The position numbers were made by a program, and so were the translations under genes. This document shows positions 36,501 through 47,682 of a stretch of 64,000 nt of DNA, piece by piece. The DNA lies in the NCBI GenBank assembly GCA_039720395.1, contig CM077833.1:14817133-14881132 (forward strand), written 5' to 3'. Each line of letters starts with the position of its first letter. Within the stretch, counting starts at the first letter, position 1. Under the pieces are notes generated by a model. It made no database searches and was not told the DNA's origin. It saw nothing but the letters and a program-made list of their open reading frames with translations. This DNA comes from Liquidambar formosana. Lineage: Eukaryota; Streptophyta; Magnoliopsida; Saxifragales; Altingiaceae.

Positions 36501-39500
36501 CTTCGCAAGCGCAGCCGCCGCCTCTGGATTTGGGTTAATGGCTCTAGGGTTTGTGCAGGTTTTCGGGTAGTGGTGGCCAAGAAGAAGGTCCCCCCATTCG
36601 ATGCGGAAGTGGTCCTTTTATAGGCGAAGAATTAGGGTTTCGGGGTATGGAGCTAGGGTTTCTTTGGTTCCCAGCCGTCACAGATTGGATGTGCAGTAGG
36701 CTCCATCCATATAAGGCAACAGGGGAAATGGGGGGAAAAATTCGAATACTGGAATATTAACATGCGTACGCATAAATGTAAGGTGCGTACGCACAAATTA
36801 AAGGTGCGTAAGCACAAAGGAATGGGCTGGGCTTCTTTGGGCCAGGTTGCGGCTGCGACCACATCAGCTCTTTGGAGATCACTTGTTAGTCATTTCAAGT
36901 TGGGCTACCCTTCATCATCGGGGTTGGGCTACCCTTCATCATCGGGCTTTAAGGGGTGGGCTTGGAATATTTGGGCGGCACAAAACGGGGTGTTAGAGTA
37001 CATTGCGTACATAATATACCCTCGTTTAGTACACTTGGGGTCAGGACCATGTTTGGGATTTTTTACACATTTTAGGGTACTGAAATGATCTTTGGGGTAG
37101 TATAATTTATTTGAAAGAATAATAAACAATGTTACAATGTGTTAAGGGTATAAGCATGTTATAATGAATTTGTAATTTATTTGGAAAAAAAAAAAATTAT
37201 GAATGAAAAGATAGAACGCATGTGTTTTGACTTTAGTGTGTACATTTTAAGTAACCAATGCGTACATGTTTCAAGTTCATTGTGTACATATTATATCCCC
37301 GTTTAGTACACTTGGGGTTGGGACCACGTTTGGGATTATTTTTTACACATTTTAGGGTACTAAAATGATCTTTGGGATAGTAAAATTTATTTGAAAGAAT
37401 AATAAATAATTTTACGATGTGTTAACGGTATAAGCATGTTATAATGAATTAGTAACTTATTTTTTTCAAAAAAGAATATACAAATGAAAATATAGAATAC
37501 GCGTTTTGACTTTAGTGCGTACATTTTAAATAACCAAAGCGTACATGTTTCAAGTTCATTGCGTACATATTATATACTTGTTTAGTACACTTGGGGTCAA
37601 GACTATGTTTGGGATTTTTTTTTACACATTTTAAGGTACTGAAATGATCTTTGGGGTAGTAAAATTTATTTGAAAGAATAATAAATAATGTTACGTTATG
37701 TTAAGGGTATAAGCATATTATAATGAATTTGTAATTTATTGGGGGAAAAAAAAATTATGAATGAAAAGATAAAACGCATATGCTTTGATTTCAGTAACTT
37801 ATTTTACGATTATGAGTGAAAAAATTATGAATGAAAGAATAATAAACAATTTTACGATGTGTTAAGGGTATAAGAATATTATAATGAATTAGTAACTTAT
37901 TTGAAAAAAAAAAATGAAAAAAAAGAATATACAAATGAAAAGATAGAACACGTGTTTTCACTTTAGTGCGTACATTTTAAGTAACCAATGCGTACATGTT
38001 TTAAGTACATTGCGTACATAATATACCCTCGTTTAGTACACTTGGGGTCAGGACCATGTTTGGGATTTTTTACACATTTTAGGATACTGAAATGATCTTT
38101 GGGGTAATAAAATTTATTTGAAAGAATAATAAACAATGTTACGATGTGTTAAGGGTATAAGCATGTTATAATGAATTTGTAATTTATTTGGAAAAAAAAA
38201 ATTATGAATGAAAAGATAGAACGCATGTGTTTTAACTTTAGTATGTACATTTTAAGTAACCAATGCGTACATATTTCAAGTTCATTGTGTACATATTATA
38301 TCCCTGTTTAGTACACTTGAGGTCGAGACCACGTTTGGGATTATTTTTTACACATTTTAGGGTACTAAAATGATCTTTGGGATAGTAAAATTTATTTGAA
38401 AGAATAATAAATAATTTTACGATGTGTTAACGGTATAAGCATGTTATAATGAATTAGTAACTTATTTTTTTAAAAAAAGAATATACAAATGAAAATATAG
38501 AATACACGTTTCGACTTTAGTACGTACATTTTAAATAACCAATGCGTACATGTTTCAAGTTCATTGCGTACATATTATATATTCATTTAGTACACTTGGG
38601 GTCAGGACTATGTTTGAGATTTTTTTTTTACACATTTTAAGGTACTGAAATGATCTTTGGGGTAGTAAAATTTATTTGAAAGAATAATAAACAATGTTAC
38701 GTTGTGTTAAGGGTATAAGCATATTATAATGAATTTGAAACTTATTGGGGGAAAAAAAATTATGAATGAAAAGATAAAACGCATATGCTTTGATTTCAGT
38801 GTGTACATTTTAAGTAACCAATGCGTACATGTTTCAAGTTCATTGCGTACTTATTATATCCCCGTTTAATACACTTGGGGTCGGGACTATGTTTGGGATT
38901 ATTTTTTACACATTTTAGGATACTAAAATAATCTTTGGGGTAGTAAAATTTATTTGAAAGAGTAATAAACAATTTTACGATGTGTTAAGGGTATAAGCAT
39001 ATTATAATGAATTAGAAACTTATTTGAAAGGAAAAAAAAAAGAATATACAAATGAAAAGATAGAACACGTGTTTTGACTTTAGTGCGTACATTTTAAGTA
39101 ACTAATGCGTGCATGTTTCAAGTTCTTTGCGTACATATTATATCATCGTTTAGTACACTTGGGGTCAGAACCATGTTTGGGATTTTTTACACATGTCAGG
39201 GTACTGAAATGATCTTTGGGTAGTAAAATTTATTTGAAAGGATAATAAATAATGTTACGATTTGTTAAGGGTATAAGCATGTTATAATGAATTTGTAATT
39301 TATTTGGAAAAAAAAAGAAATTATAAATGAAAAGATAGAACGCATGTGTTTTGACTTTAGTGTGTACATTTTAAGTAACCAATGTGTACATGTTTCAAGT
39401 TCATTGCGTACATATTATATCCCCGTTTAGTACACTTGGGGTCGGGACCACGTTTGGGATTATTTTTTACACATTTTAGGGTACTAAAATGATATTTGGG

Positions 39501-39590
39501 GTAGTAAAATTTATTTGAAAGAATAATAAACAATTTTACGATGTGTTAAGGGTATAAGCATGTTATAATGAATTAGTAAAATTTTTTTTT
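33600..39590 (+). repeat. Tandem array of a roughly 278-bp unit, left arm
   Basis: The marker GTACACTTGGGGTC recurs about every 275-289 bases. Fifteen occurrences were counted, with small variants: near 33,886, 34,172, 34,447, 34,736, 35,010, 35,289, 37,028, 37,306, 37,585, 38,036, 38,313, 38,591, 38,869, 39,153 and 39,429. Each unit also has GTGCGTACATTTTAAGTAAC, a poly-A run and GATCTTTGGGGTAGTAAAA. Alternating unit subtypes suggest a higher-order period of two or four. A solo LTR interrupts the array at 35,550-36,996, and one unit near 37,790-38,000 is rearranged. Confidence 0.9.
35550..36996 (-). mobile_element. Solo LTR in the left arm
   Basis: Flanked by AGTAC (35545-35549 and 36997-37001). 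Read on the minus strand it runs CTAACACCCCG ... GGCGCTCACA, with a promoter-like CTATAAAAGG and a downstream GGGTGGCGACTCC phrase typical of the 3' part of plant gypsy LTRs. Length is 1,447 bp. The same LTR is at the mirrored site in the right arm, so it was present before the arms were duplicated. An uninterrupted version of the insertion site exists at about 38,000-38,012. Confidence 0.75.
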
Positions 39591-39599
39591 TTCAAATAA

Positions 39600-42500
39600 G
39601 TTACTACTTCATTATAATATGCTTACACCCTTAAAACATCGTAAAATTGTTTATTATTCTTTCAAATAAATTTTACTACCCCAAATATCATTTTAGTATC
39701 CTAAAATGTGTAAAAAAATAATCCCAAACGTGGTCCCGACCCCAAGTGTACTAAACGGGGATATAATATGTACGCAATGAACTAGAAACATGTACGCATT
39801 GGTTACTTAAAATGTACACACTAAAGTCAAAACACATGCGTTTTATCTTTTCATTCATAATTTCTTTTTTTTTCCAAATAAATTACAAATTCATTATAAC
39901 ATGCTTATACCCTTAACAAATTGTAACATTGTTTATTTTCCTTTCAAATAAATTTTACTACCCAAAGATCATTTCAGTACCCTAACATGTGTAAAAAATC
40001 CCAAACATGGTCCTGACCCCAAGTGTACTAAACGATGATATAATATGTACGCAATGAACTTGAAACATGTACGCATTGGTTACTTAAAATGTACGCACTA
40101 AAGTCAAAACACGTGTTCTATCTTTTCATTTGTATATTCTTTTTTTTTTCTTTCAAATAAGTTTCTAATTCATTATAATATGCTTATACCCTTAACACAT
40201 CGTAAAATTGTTTATTACTCTTTCAAATAAATTTTACTACCCCAAAGATTATTTTAGTATCCTAAAATGTGTAAAAAATAATCCCAAACATGGTCCCGAC
40301 CCCAAGTGTACTAAACGAGGATATAATAAGTACACAATGAACTTGAAACATGTACGCATTGGTTACTTAAAATGTACACACTGAAATCAAAGCATATGCG
40401 TTTTATCTTTTCATTCATAAATTTTTTTTTCCCCAATAAATTACAAATTCATTATAATATGCTTATACCCTTAACACAACGTAACATTGTTTATTATTCT
40501 TTTAAATAAATTTTACTACCCCAAAGATCATTTCAGTACCTTAAAATGTGTAAAAAAAAAAATCCCAAACATAATCCTGACCCCAAGTGTACTAAACGAG
40601 TATATAATATGTACGCAATGAACTTGAAACATGTACGCATTGATTATTTAAAATGTACGCACTAAAGTCAAAACGCGTATTCTATATTTTCATTTGTATA
40701 TTCTTTTTTTTAAAAAATAAGTTACTAATTCATTATAACATGCTTATACCGTTAACACATCGTAAAATTATTTATTATTCTTTCAAATAAATTTTACTAT
40801 CCCAAAGATCATTTTAGTACCCTAAAATGTGTAAAAAATAATCCCAAACGTGGTCCCGACCCCAAGTGTACTAAACGGGGATATAATATGTACACAATGA
40901 ACTTGAAACATGTACGCATTAGTTACTTAAAATGTACACACTAAAGTCAAAACACATGCGTTCTATCTTTTCATTCATAATTTTTTTTTTTTTTCCAAAT
41001 AAATTACAAATTCATTATAACATGCTTATACCCTTAACACATTGTAACATTGTTTATTGTTCTTTCAAATAAATTATACTACCCCAAAGATCATTTCAGT
41101 ACCCTAAAATGTATAAAAAATCCCAAACATAGTCCTGACCCCAAGTGTACTAAACGAGGGTATATTATGTACGCAATGTACTCTAACACCCCGTTTTGTG
41201 CCGCCCAAATATTCCAAGCCCACCCCTTTAAGCCCGGTGATGAAGGGTAGCCTAACTTGAAATGACTAACAAGTGATCTCCAAAGAGCTGATGTGGTCGC
41301 AGCCGTAGCCTGGCCCAAAGAAGCCTAGCCCATTCCTTTGTGCTTACGCACCTTTAATTTGTGCGTACGCACCTTACATTTATGCGTACGCATGTTAATA
41401 TTCCAGTATTCGAATTTTTCCCCCCATTTCCCCTGTTGCCTTATATGGATGGAGCCTACTGCACATCCAGCCTGTGACGGCTGGGAACCAGAGAAACCCT
41501 AGCTCCATACCCCGAAACCCTAATTCTTCGCCTATAAAAGGACCACTTCCGCATCGAATGGGGGGACCTTCTTCTTGGCCACCACTATCCGGAAACTTGC
41601 ACAAACCCTAGAGCCATTAACCCAAATCCGGAGGTGGCGACGGCGCTTGCGGAGGCTTAGAAAAGAGAACTTGTTAGCGTATTCATTAGGATTCACCCAA
41701 ACCTGAGGGTAACATCTTCTTTTGATTCATTTGCTCAAGTTTGGGAATAATCATTAATTGTTCTCTTAAGTATATTCTCAAATGTACATGATTTCATTGA
41801 ATGCTATGATTTTAGACTTACTTAGGTGTTCTCAATTAAATGCTTCATGACTGGATTTATGCTTTGTATTATATATTAGGTGTGTTCAATATCATTCAAT
41901 GTCTTCGCATGATTGAACATGCTGTTTTAAATACATAAATCCATGTTCAGATTTAGAATGGAATGATAAATAATAGGGCATTTCTATGTAAATTAGGAAT
42001 CTGCACGTTGCATCTTTTTACAGCATTGCATAAGTAGCATAGGAGATTCAAATATATTCTGCCTGTTTTCTCGAATCTGCCACTATTTGTGCGTACGTGC
42101 AAATTAAAGGTGCGTACGCACCTTATGTTTATGCGTACGCACATTTAGGATGTTTTGCTAATCCATCTTTTTGCAGGCAGCGGTAAATCCTTCCCCCTTT
42201 TCTTCTTTCGCAGCTACTGTTTATTCTGTTTATCAATTTTATCTTCTGTTTGGTTATCTATTTGCATATTTTTTTTATTCATATAATGTCATCCTGTGTG
42301 CCATTGTCGCTTGATATATTTGTCGCACGAATAAGGGTTGAACTCAATTGATATTTCTCGTTAATTAAAGCCAACAAAATGCGTGTGGAGGCCGAATTCA
42401 GCCGGGCGTTGTTAAGTGCCTAACACCTTCCCGACAACGTACCTTAACTCCAAACCTTAATTCTTTGGGTAATGACGAGTGGGCCTCTTGCTAGGAGTCA

Positions 42501-44520
42501 ATCGGTTCCTGGGGCCAAACCGGGTGGCGACTCCCTCTCCGCCCTAATCATCCGTGGTTAGTGGCGTACTCCCAAGCTGGCGTGGTTCAGGACGCGGCGC
42601 TCACAGTACTTAAAACATGTACGCATTGGTTACTTAAAATGTACGCACTAAAGTCAAAACACGTGTTCTATCTTTTCATTTGTATATTCTTTTTTTTTTT
42701 TTTTTTTTTTTTTTTTCAAATAAGTTGCTAATTCATTATAATATGCTTATACCCTTAACACATCATAAAATTGTTTATTATTCTTTCAAGTAAATTTTAC
42801 TACCTAAAAGATCATTTTAGTACCCTAAAATGTGTAAAAAATAATACCAAATGTGGTCCAGACCCCAAGTGTACTAAACGGGGATATAATATGTACGCAA
42901 TGAACTTGAAACATGTACGCATTGATTACTTAAAATGTACCCACTGAAGTCAAAACACATGTGTTTTATTTTTTCATTCATAATTTTTTTTTCCCAAATA
43001 AATTACAAATTCATTATAATATGCTTATACCCTTAACACATCATAACATTGTTTATTAATCTCTCAAATAAATTTTACTACCCCAAAGATCATTTCAGTA
43101 CCCTAAAATGTGTAAAAAAATCCCAAACATGGTCCTGACCCCAAGTGTACTAAACGGGGATATAATATGTACGCAATGAACTTGAAACATATACGCATTG
43201 GTTACTTAAAATGTATACACTAAAGTCAAAAGACATGCATTTTATCTTTTCATTCATAATTTTTTTTTTCCAAATAAATTACAAATTCATTATAACATGT
43301 TTATACCTTTAATACATCGTAACATTGTTTATTATTTTTTAAAATAAATTTTACTACCCCAAAAATCATTTCATTACCCTAAAATGTGTAAAAAATCTCA
43401 AACGTGGTCCTGACCCAAGTGTACTAAACGAGGATATAATATGTACGCAATGAACTTGAAACATGTACGCATTGATTACTTAAAATGTACGCACTAAAGT
43501 CAAAACACGTGTTTTATCTTTTCATTTGTATATTCTTTTTTTTTTTTTTTTTTTCAAATAAGTTACTAATTCATTATAATATGCTTATACCCTTAACACA
43601 TCATAAAATATTTTATTATTCTTTCAAATAAATTTTACTACCCCAAAGATCATTTTAGTATCCTAAAATGTGTAAAAAAATAATCCCAAATGTGGTCCCG
43701 ACCCCAAGTGTACTAAACAGAGATATAATATGTACGCAATGAACTTGAAACATGTACGCATTGGTTACTTAAAATGTATACACTGAGGTCAAAATACATG
43801 CGTTTTATCTTTTCATTCATAATTTTTTTTTCCCCAAATAAATTACAAATTCATTATAATATGCTTATACTCTTAACACAACGTAACATTGTTTATTATT
43901 TTTTCAAATAAATTTTACTACCCCAAAGATCATTTCAGTACCCTAAAATGTGTAAAAAAATCCCAAACATAGTCTTGACCCCAAGTGTACTAAGCGAGGA
44001 TATAATATATACGCAATGAACTTGAAACATGTACGCATTAGTTATTTAAAATGTACGCACTAAAGTCAAAACGCATGTTCTATCTTTTCATTTATATATA
44101 TATATATATATATTTTCAAATAAGTTACTAATTCATTATAACATGCTTATACCCTTGGCACATCGTAAAATTGTTTATTATTCTTTCAAATAAATTTTAC
44201 AACCCCAAAGATCATTTTAGTACCCTAAAATGTGTAAAAAAAAAATCTCAAATTTGGTCCCGACCCCAAGTGTACTAAATGGGGATATATTATGTACGCA
44301 ATGAACTTGAAACATATACACAATGGTTACTTAAAATGTACACACTAAAGTCAAAACACATGCGTTCTATCTTATCATTTGTAATTTTTTTTTTCAAATA
44401 AATTACTAATTCATTATAACATGTTTATACCCTTAATACATCGTAAAATTGTTTATTATTTTTTCTTGTAAATTTTACTACCCCAATGATCCTTTCAGTA
44501 CCCTAAAATTGTAGTTAGTG
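39600..44520 (-). repeat. Tandem array of a roughly 278-bp unit, right arm
   Basis: The inverted marker GACCCCAAGTGTAC was counted about twelve times: near 39,740, 40,016, 40,297, 40,580, 40,858, 41,138, 42,863, 43,140, 43,414, 43,701, 43,979 and 44,265. A solo LTR interrupts it at 41,183-42,605. Copy number is about three units lower than in the left arm. Confidence 0.9.
41183..42605 (+). mobile_element. Solo LTR in the right arm
   Basis: Flanked by exact GTACT pentamers (41178-41182 and 42606-42610). It starts CTAACACCCCGTTTTG and ends GACGCGGCGCTCACA. CCTATAAAAGGACC (near 41,530) is a likely TATA box, followed by a leader and then, near 42,520, GGGTGGCGACTCCCTCTCCG. Two clusters of the palindrome TGCGTACGCA lie at about 41,340-41,393 and 42,089-42,142. 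Length 1,423 bp. No gag or pol, hence solo. The start lacks the usual TG and may be mutated. Confidence 0.75.
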
Positions 44521-46133
44521 ATTGTTGACTATTCTTGGATGGGTTCAGGGTTTACCCATAAGGGGTTTCTCATATATATATATCTATATATATATATGTT
44601 GATAGCCTCATGAAGAAGGCTCTAAAGTTAAAAAAAAAAAAAAAAAAAAAAAAATCAACATTTGTGAATGATATTGGACTCATTGCAGTGGGAAAATCCA
44701 ACAACATAATTAAGGTATTTTAAATCACATCTATAAAATAATACTATATTAAGTGTAAAGAAGCCACATTTCCTACCTCAATCGCGAGCAATACCAACCC
44801 AAATCCATGTGATAGATACTGACGATGCAAATGCAGCATTAATGCTCCTTAGGGTTCTCCCGAGGACCGATAAAATCTGATAATTATACATACGTGATCT
44901 TTAGGTAAATTTCAAAATAAATATAACGTACTCAAAAATTACTATTGGCCTTCTGATAGTGAACTATGGTCCCAAAATGATCAAAATAATTTTTAAAACA
45001 CTCTTTATAATTTTTGGGAATTTTTCATAATTTCCAGAATTTTCTGTAATGTTTGGAATTTTCTAGTATATTCTGGAATTTTTAACAAATATTAAATTGG
45101 CCGAAAAATCAAACTATAGTCAAACTTAGTCAAAATGGTCAACCAAGGGTCCCACATGGTAGGGCCCGCCAAGAGGAGCCCAATGGTCAAATTTGGGGTT
45201 CATATGATTATCGTATTGCTTTTAAATGCATGAGAACACAGTAAGATATACGGATGCACCCACACAGGATCATAGTCCTATGGGTCATCTTCAACCTCCC
45301 GCGGGTTGCATTTTGTAACCCGGTTACACCGTGTGTTCAACGGGCCAACTTTGACGATTAATATCCCCCTCGTTTCTTAACCGTTTTCAATCATTCAAGT
45401 GTCGAATCGAAGCTCACGCGGAGTACTACGTGCGTATATAAATTGTTCATTCAAAATCCCATAAAATCATATTCGTTTTTAAGCCTAAAATTTCGGGTTT
45501 TCATGATCCAAAATTCTGAAATTTCTAAAACTTTAATCTACGGTCATTTTCTCTGAAATTTGACACTACCATGGTGTTCCTTGCCCCCAAAAACATAAGG
45601 TAGGATCATCCTTTCCAAAAATAATTAAAGAAAATAAAATTGTATATATATATATAATTCAGGTCATCACATTCCTCGCCGCTGTTTCTTGCCGCCGGTG
45701 AGGGAGGAGGCTGTCGTTTGGATGTATGAGGGAGGTCGCCGTGAGAAGTTGGTCCGTTAAGTTTCCTTGAGCGGGAGCTTGAAGGGAAGGGAAAGAAAGA
45801 CAGAGAGAGAGAGGGGCTGTGCATATGAAGACTGAGAGAGATGAGAGAGAGAGAGAGAGAGAGAGAGAGGCAGATTGGACGGGTGCTGAAGGGGGATGAG
45901 AGAGAGATTGGACGGGTGCTGTGAAGGGGATGAGAGAGAGAGGATGGGCGATGTGCTTGCTATAGTGCAGAAGGGTAGAATGGGGAAGTAAAAACTAACA
46001 CCACACCCATCCTAGTTAAGGCCATCCTGAATGGTCATTACTTATTTTAGAATTCTGAGACCGTCCTTCGGCGGCAATACCATGAAATGATAGACTCAAT
46101 CGGTAATTCCCCCAATGGAGAAGATAAATAAAA

Positions 46134-46793
46134 GGGTAAATTACATTAAGACCCTCTCTAAAATCTAACAATTACAAATAGACCTCTCATGTTTCTGAAA
46201 TTACATTAAGACCCCTTCTTTCTAACTTCCGTCCATAATCCGTTAAATCACTTCCAATTTTTTTCAAAATACCCTAATTACCCTTACTGGATGACAACTT
46301 CCATGTTAAATGCATATAACTCATCAGTCCAATACATTCATCTAGTACATTTGATTGATTTATTTATTTATTGATAAACAACTAAAAGATTATATATATA
46401 TATATATATATATTTATATAAAAGAAAAATGCCAAAAAGCTTAAATTTTTGTCAAACTGATGTGGTAGCCATCAGATTTGCTCATTAGAAACAATTATCT
46501 ATTTAATTGATGTGTAAAAATTAAAAAAAAAATTTGATTTGCCAAGTTGCCACCTCATTTGCCACCTCTATACGTGCATCTCCATTGTAATAATTTTTTT
46601 TATTTATTTCTACATATGAGTAATGCTACATAGCTCTTTTTTTTTTTTTTACTCAAATCTACTTACTCAAATGAGGTGACAACTTATCAAATCAATTTTT
46701 TTATTTAATTAAATAAATAATTGTTTCTAAATAGCAAATTTGACAGCTGCCACATCAGTTGGACAGAAAATTTAAATTGTTTTTAGCATTTTT

Positions 46794-46841
<48 letters not shown>

Positions 46842-47125
46842 CTTTTAGTTGTTTATCAATAATAATTAAAAAATTCAAAAGTATTGGATGAATTATTGGA
46901 CTGGTGAGTTATACGCATTTAACATAGAAGTTATCATCCACTAAGGGTAGTTAGGGTATTTTGAAAAAATTTGAATATGATTTAACGGATTAATGGACGG
47001 AAGTTAGAAGGAGAGGTCTCTTTGTAGTTTATTTTGTAAAGTAGGGAGTGTCAGTGTAATTTTAAAAACGTGAGGGGTGTATTTGTAATAGTCAGATTTT
47101 AGAGGGGTCTTATTGTAATTTACCC
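46134..47125. mobile_element. 1-kb foldback element of GGGTAAATTAC type
   Basis: The left end GGGTAAATTACATTAAGACC is matched by the right end, minus strand, GGGTAAATTACAATAAGACC. The inverted arms extend through 'cttccgtcc', 'ttcaaaataccctaa' and 'aaatgc(a/g)tataactca' to TA microsatellites at 46,390-46,413 and 46,798-46,838, so the whole element folds back with arms of about 480 bp. The left end is 10 bp from the giant palindrome's duplication. Flanks ATAAATAAAA and ACAAAAGGG do not give a clean 9-bp duplication. No ORF of interest. Confidence 0.75.
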
Positions 47126-47305
47126 ACAAAAGGGTAAATTACCAATACATTTCAGTCTTTTGCAGTAATTCCTATAATTATTAACTTATAATAAACTGAC
47201 TATTGACTTTACTATAAACCATTACAAACAAAGACAAGTTGATAGCCAAAGCATCCTTCTTGGAATTACTCCTAATAAGCCAAAATGCATGTGGGGTTCA
47301 AGAAA

Positions 47306-47682
47306 ATGGGTCTGTTCTGGGAACTCGGGGGGATTGTTGTGTTTCTCTGTTCGATACTCCTTTGCGCCGCTCAAGGCAAAGTTCATTATTATGATTTTGT
47401 TGTAAGTGCTAGTACTAATTATCACGTTACTGTTAAAGAGGTCATGTTTCCAGGTCTTTTTCTTTTATTTATTTATTTATTTATTTTAATTCAGTTATTT
47501 TATTCTTATTATTATTGTTTTGTGTTGCAGCTTAAAGAAGCCAATTTTACATGGCTATGTCGTACAAAGAGCATGCTTGTGGTAAACGGTAGTTTTGGAG
47601 GACCTGTGATTCAAGTACACAAAGGAGATACAGCTTATGTGAATGTTCACAATCAAGGCTACCATGGTGTTACCATTCACTG
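47306..47682 (+). pseudogene. Laccase copy 2, exons 1-2 only (partial gene)
   Basis: Exon 1 (47306-47401, signal peptide MGLFWELGGIVVFLCSILLC then GKVHYYDFV) and exon 2 (47531-47682, exactly 152 bp as in the intact gene) have intact GT-AG borders. In exon 2, 41 of 51 residues match the intact laccase; it ends in the first half of the copper motif (TIHW). The start at 47306 was preferred over the in-frame ATG at 47285 because it aligns with the intact copy. The FPGP motif reads FGGP here. Exon 3 onwards, with the other copper ligands, was not found up to the retrotransposon at 56 kb. It may be lost or lie beyond the window. Without those exons the product cannot be an oxidase, and its promoter block is 15 kb away, so it is called a probable pseudogene. 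Confidence 0.8.

Larger units (their letters stand above)
32008..39590 (+). repeat. Left arm of the giant palindrome
   Basis: About 7.58 kb, inverted relative to 39,590-46,113. It is longer than the right arm by about 1.06 kb, accounted for by roughly three and a half extra tandem units near 37.0-38.0 kb. Other differences are a 32-bp tandem duplication at 32,720-32,783 and a 24-bp duplication in the solo LTR (about 36,898-36,946). Both are single in the right arm. Confidence 0.85.
32008..46113. mobile_element. 14.1-kb giant palindromic foldback element
   Basis: It is one continuous inverted repeat. The left end reads GGGCAATTACCGATTGAGTC and the right end, minus strand, GGGGGAATTACCGATTGAGT. 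An exact 10-bp repeat AATGGAGAAG (31998-32007 and 46114-46123) flanks it, the size expected for a Mutator-like (MULE) target duplication. The arms meet at about 39,590 with a spacer of roughly 20 bases. Outside in, each arm has a CT/GA-rich segment, an LTR-like relic, a TA microsatellite, a roughly 278-bp tandem array and a solo LTR. No transposase or other plausible gene is present; mirrored ORFs in the two arms are translations of the repeats. It inserted between the laccase copy 2 promoter block and its exon 1. Reading it as a single transposed unit is inference from the TSD and the TIRs. Confidence 0.85.
39591..46113 (-). repeat. Right arm of the giant palindrome
   Basis: About 6.52 kb and the inverse of 32,008-39,590. 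The outermost 90 bases differ from the left arm at only a few positions by eye, including the stretch through GGTATTGCCGCCGAAGGACG, which suggests recent origin or homogenisation. Confidence 0.85.

Noticed and set aside
36551..37088. ORFs in the left solo LTR that recur in the right arm at 41,091-41,604
   Set aside because: They are the same LTR promoter sequence read in mirrored copies; no domain, and positions overlap the TATA region.
41050..41318. Mirrored ORFs at the LTR-array junction
   Set aside because: They cross the boundary between tandem unit and LTR, so they cannot be ancestral genes.
33600..44520. Regular direct repeats as a CRISPR-like array
   Set aside because: Units are about 278 bp without distinct spacers, in plant nuclear DNA, and form two inverted arrays.
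46124..46136. 9-bp target duplication for the 1-kb foldback (ATAAAAGGG versus ACAAAAGGG)
   Set aside because: It matches 8 of 9, but the GGG would have to belong to both duplication and TIR, so it was not claimed.
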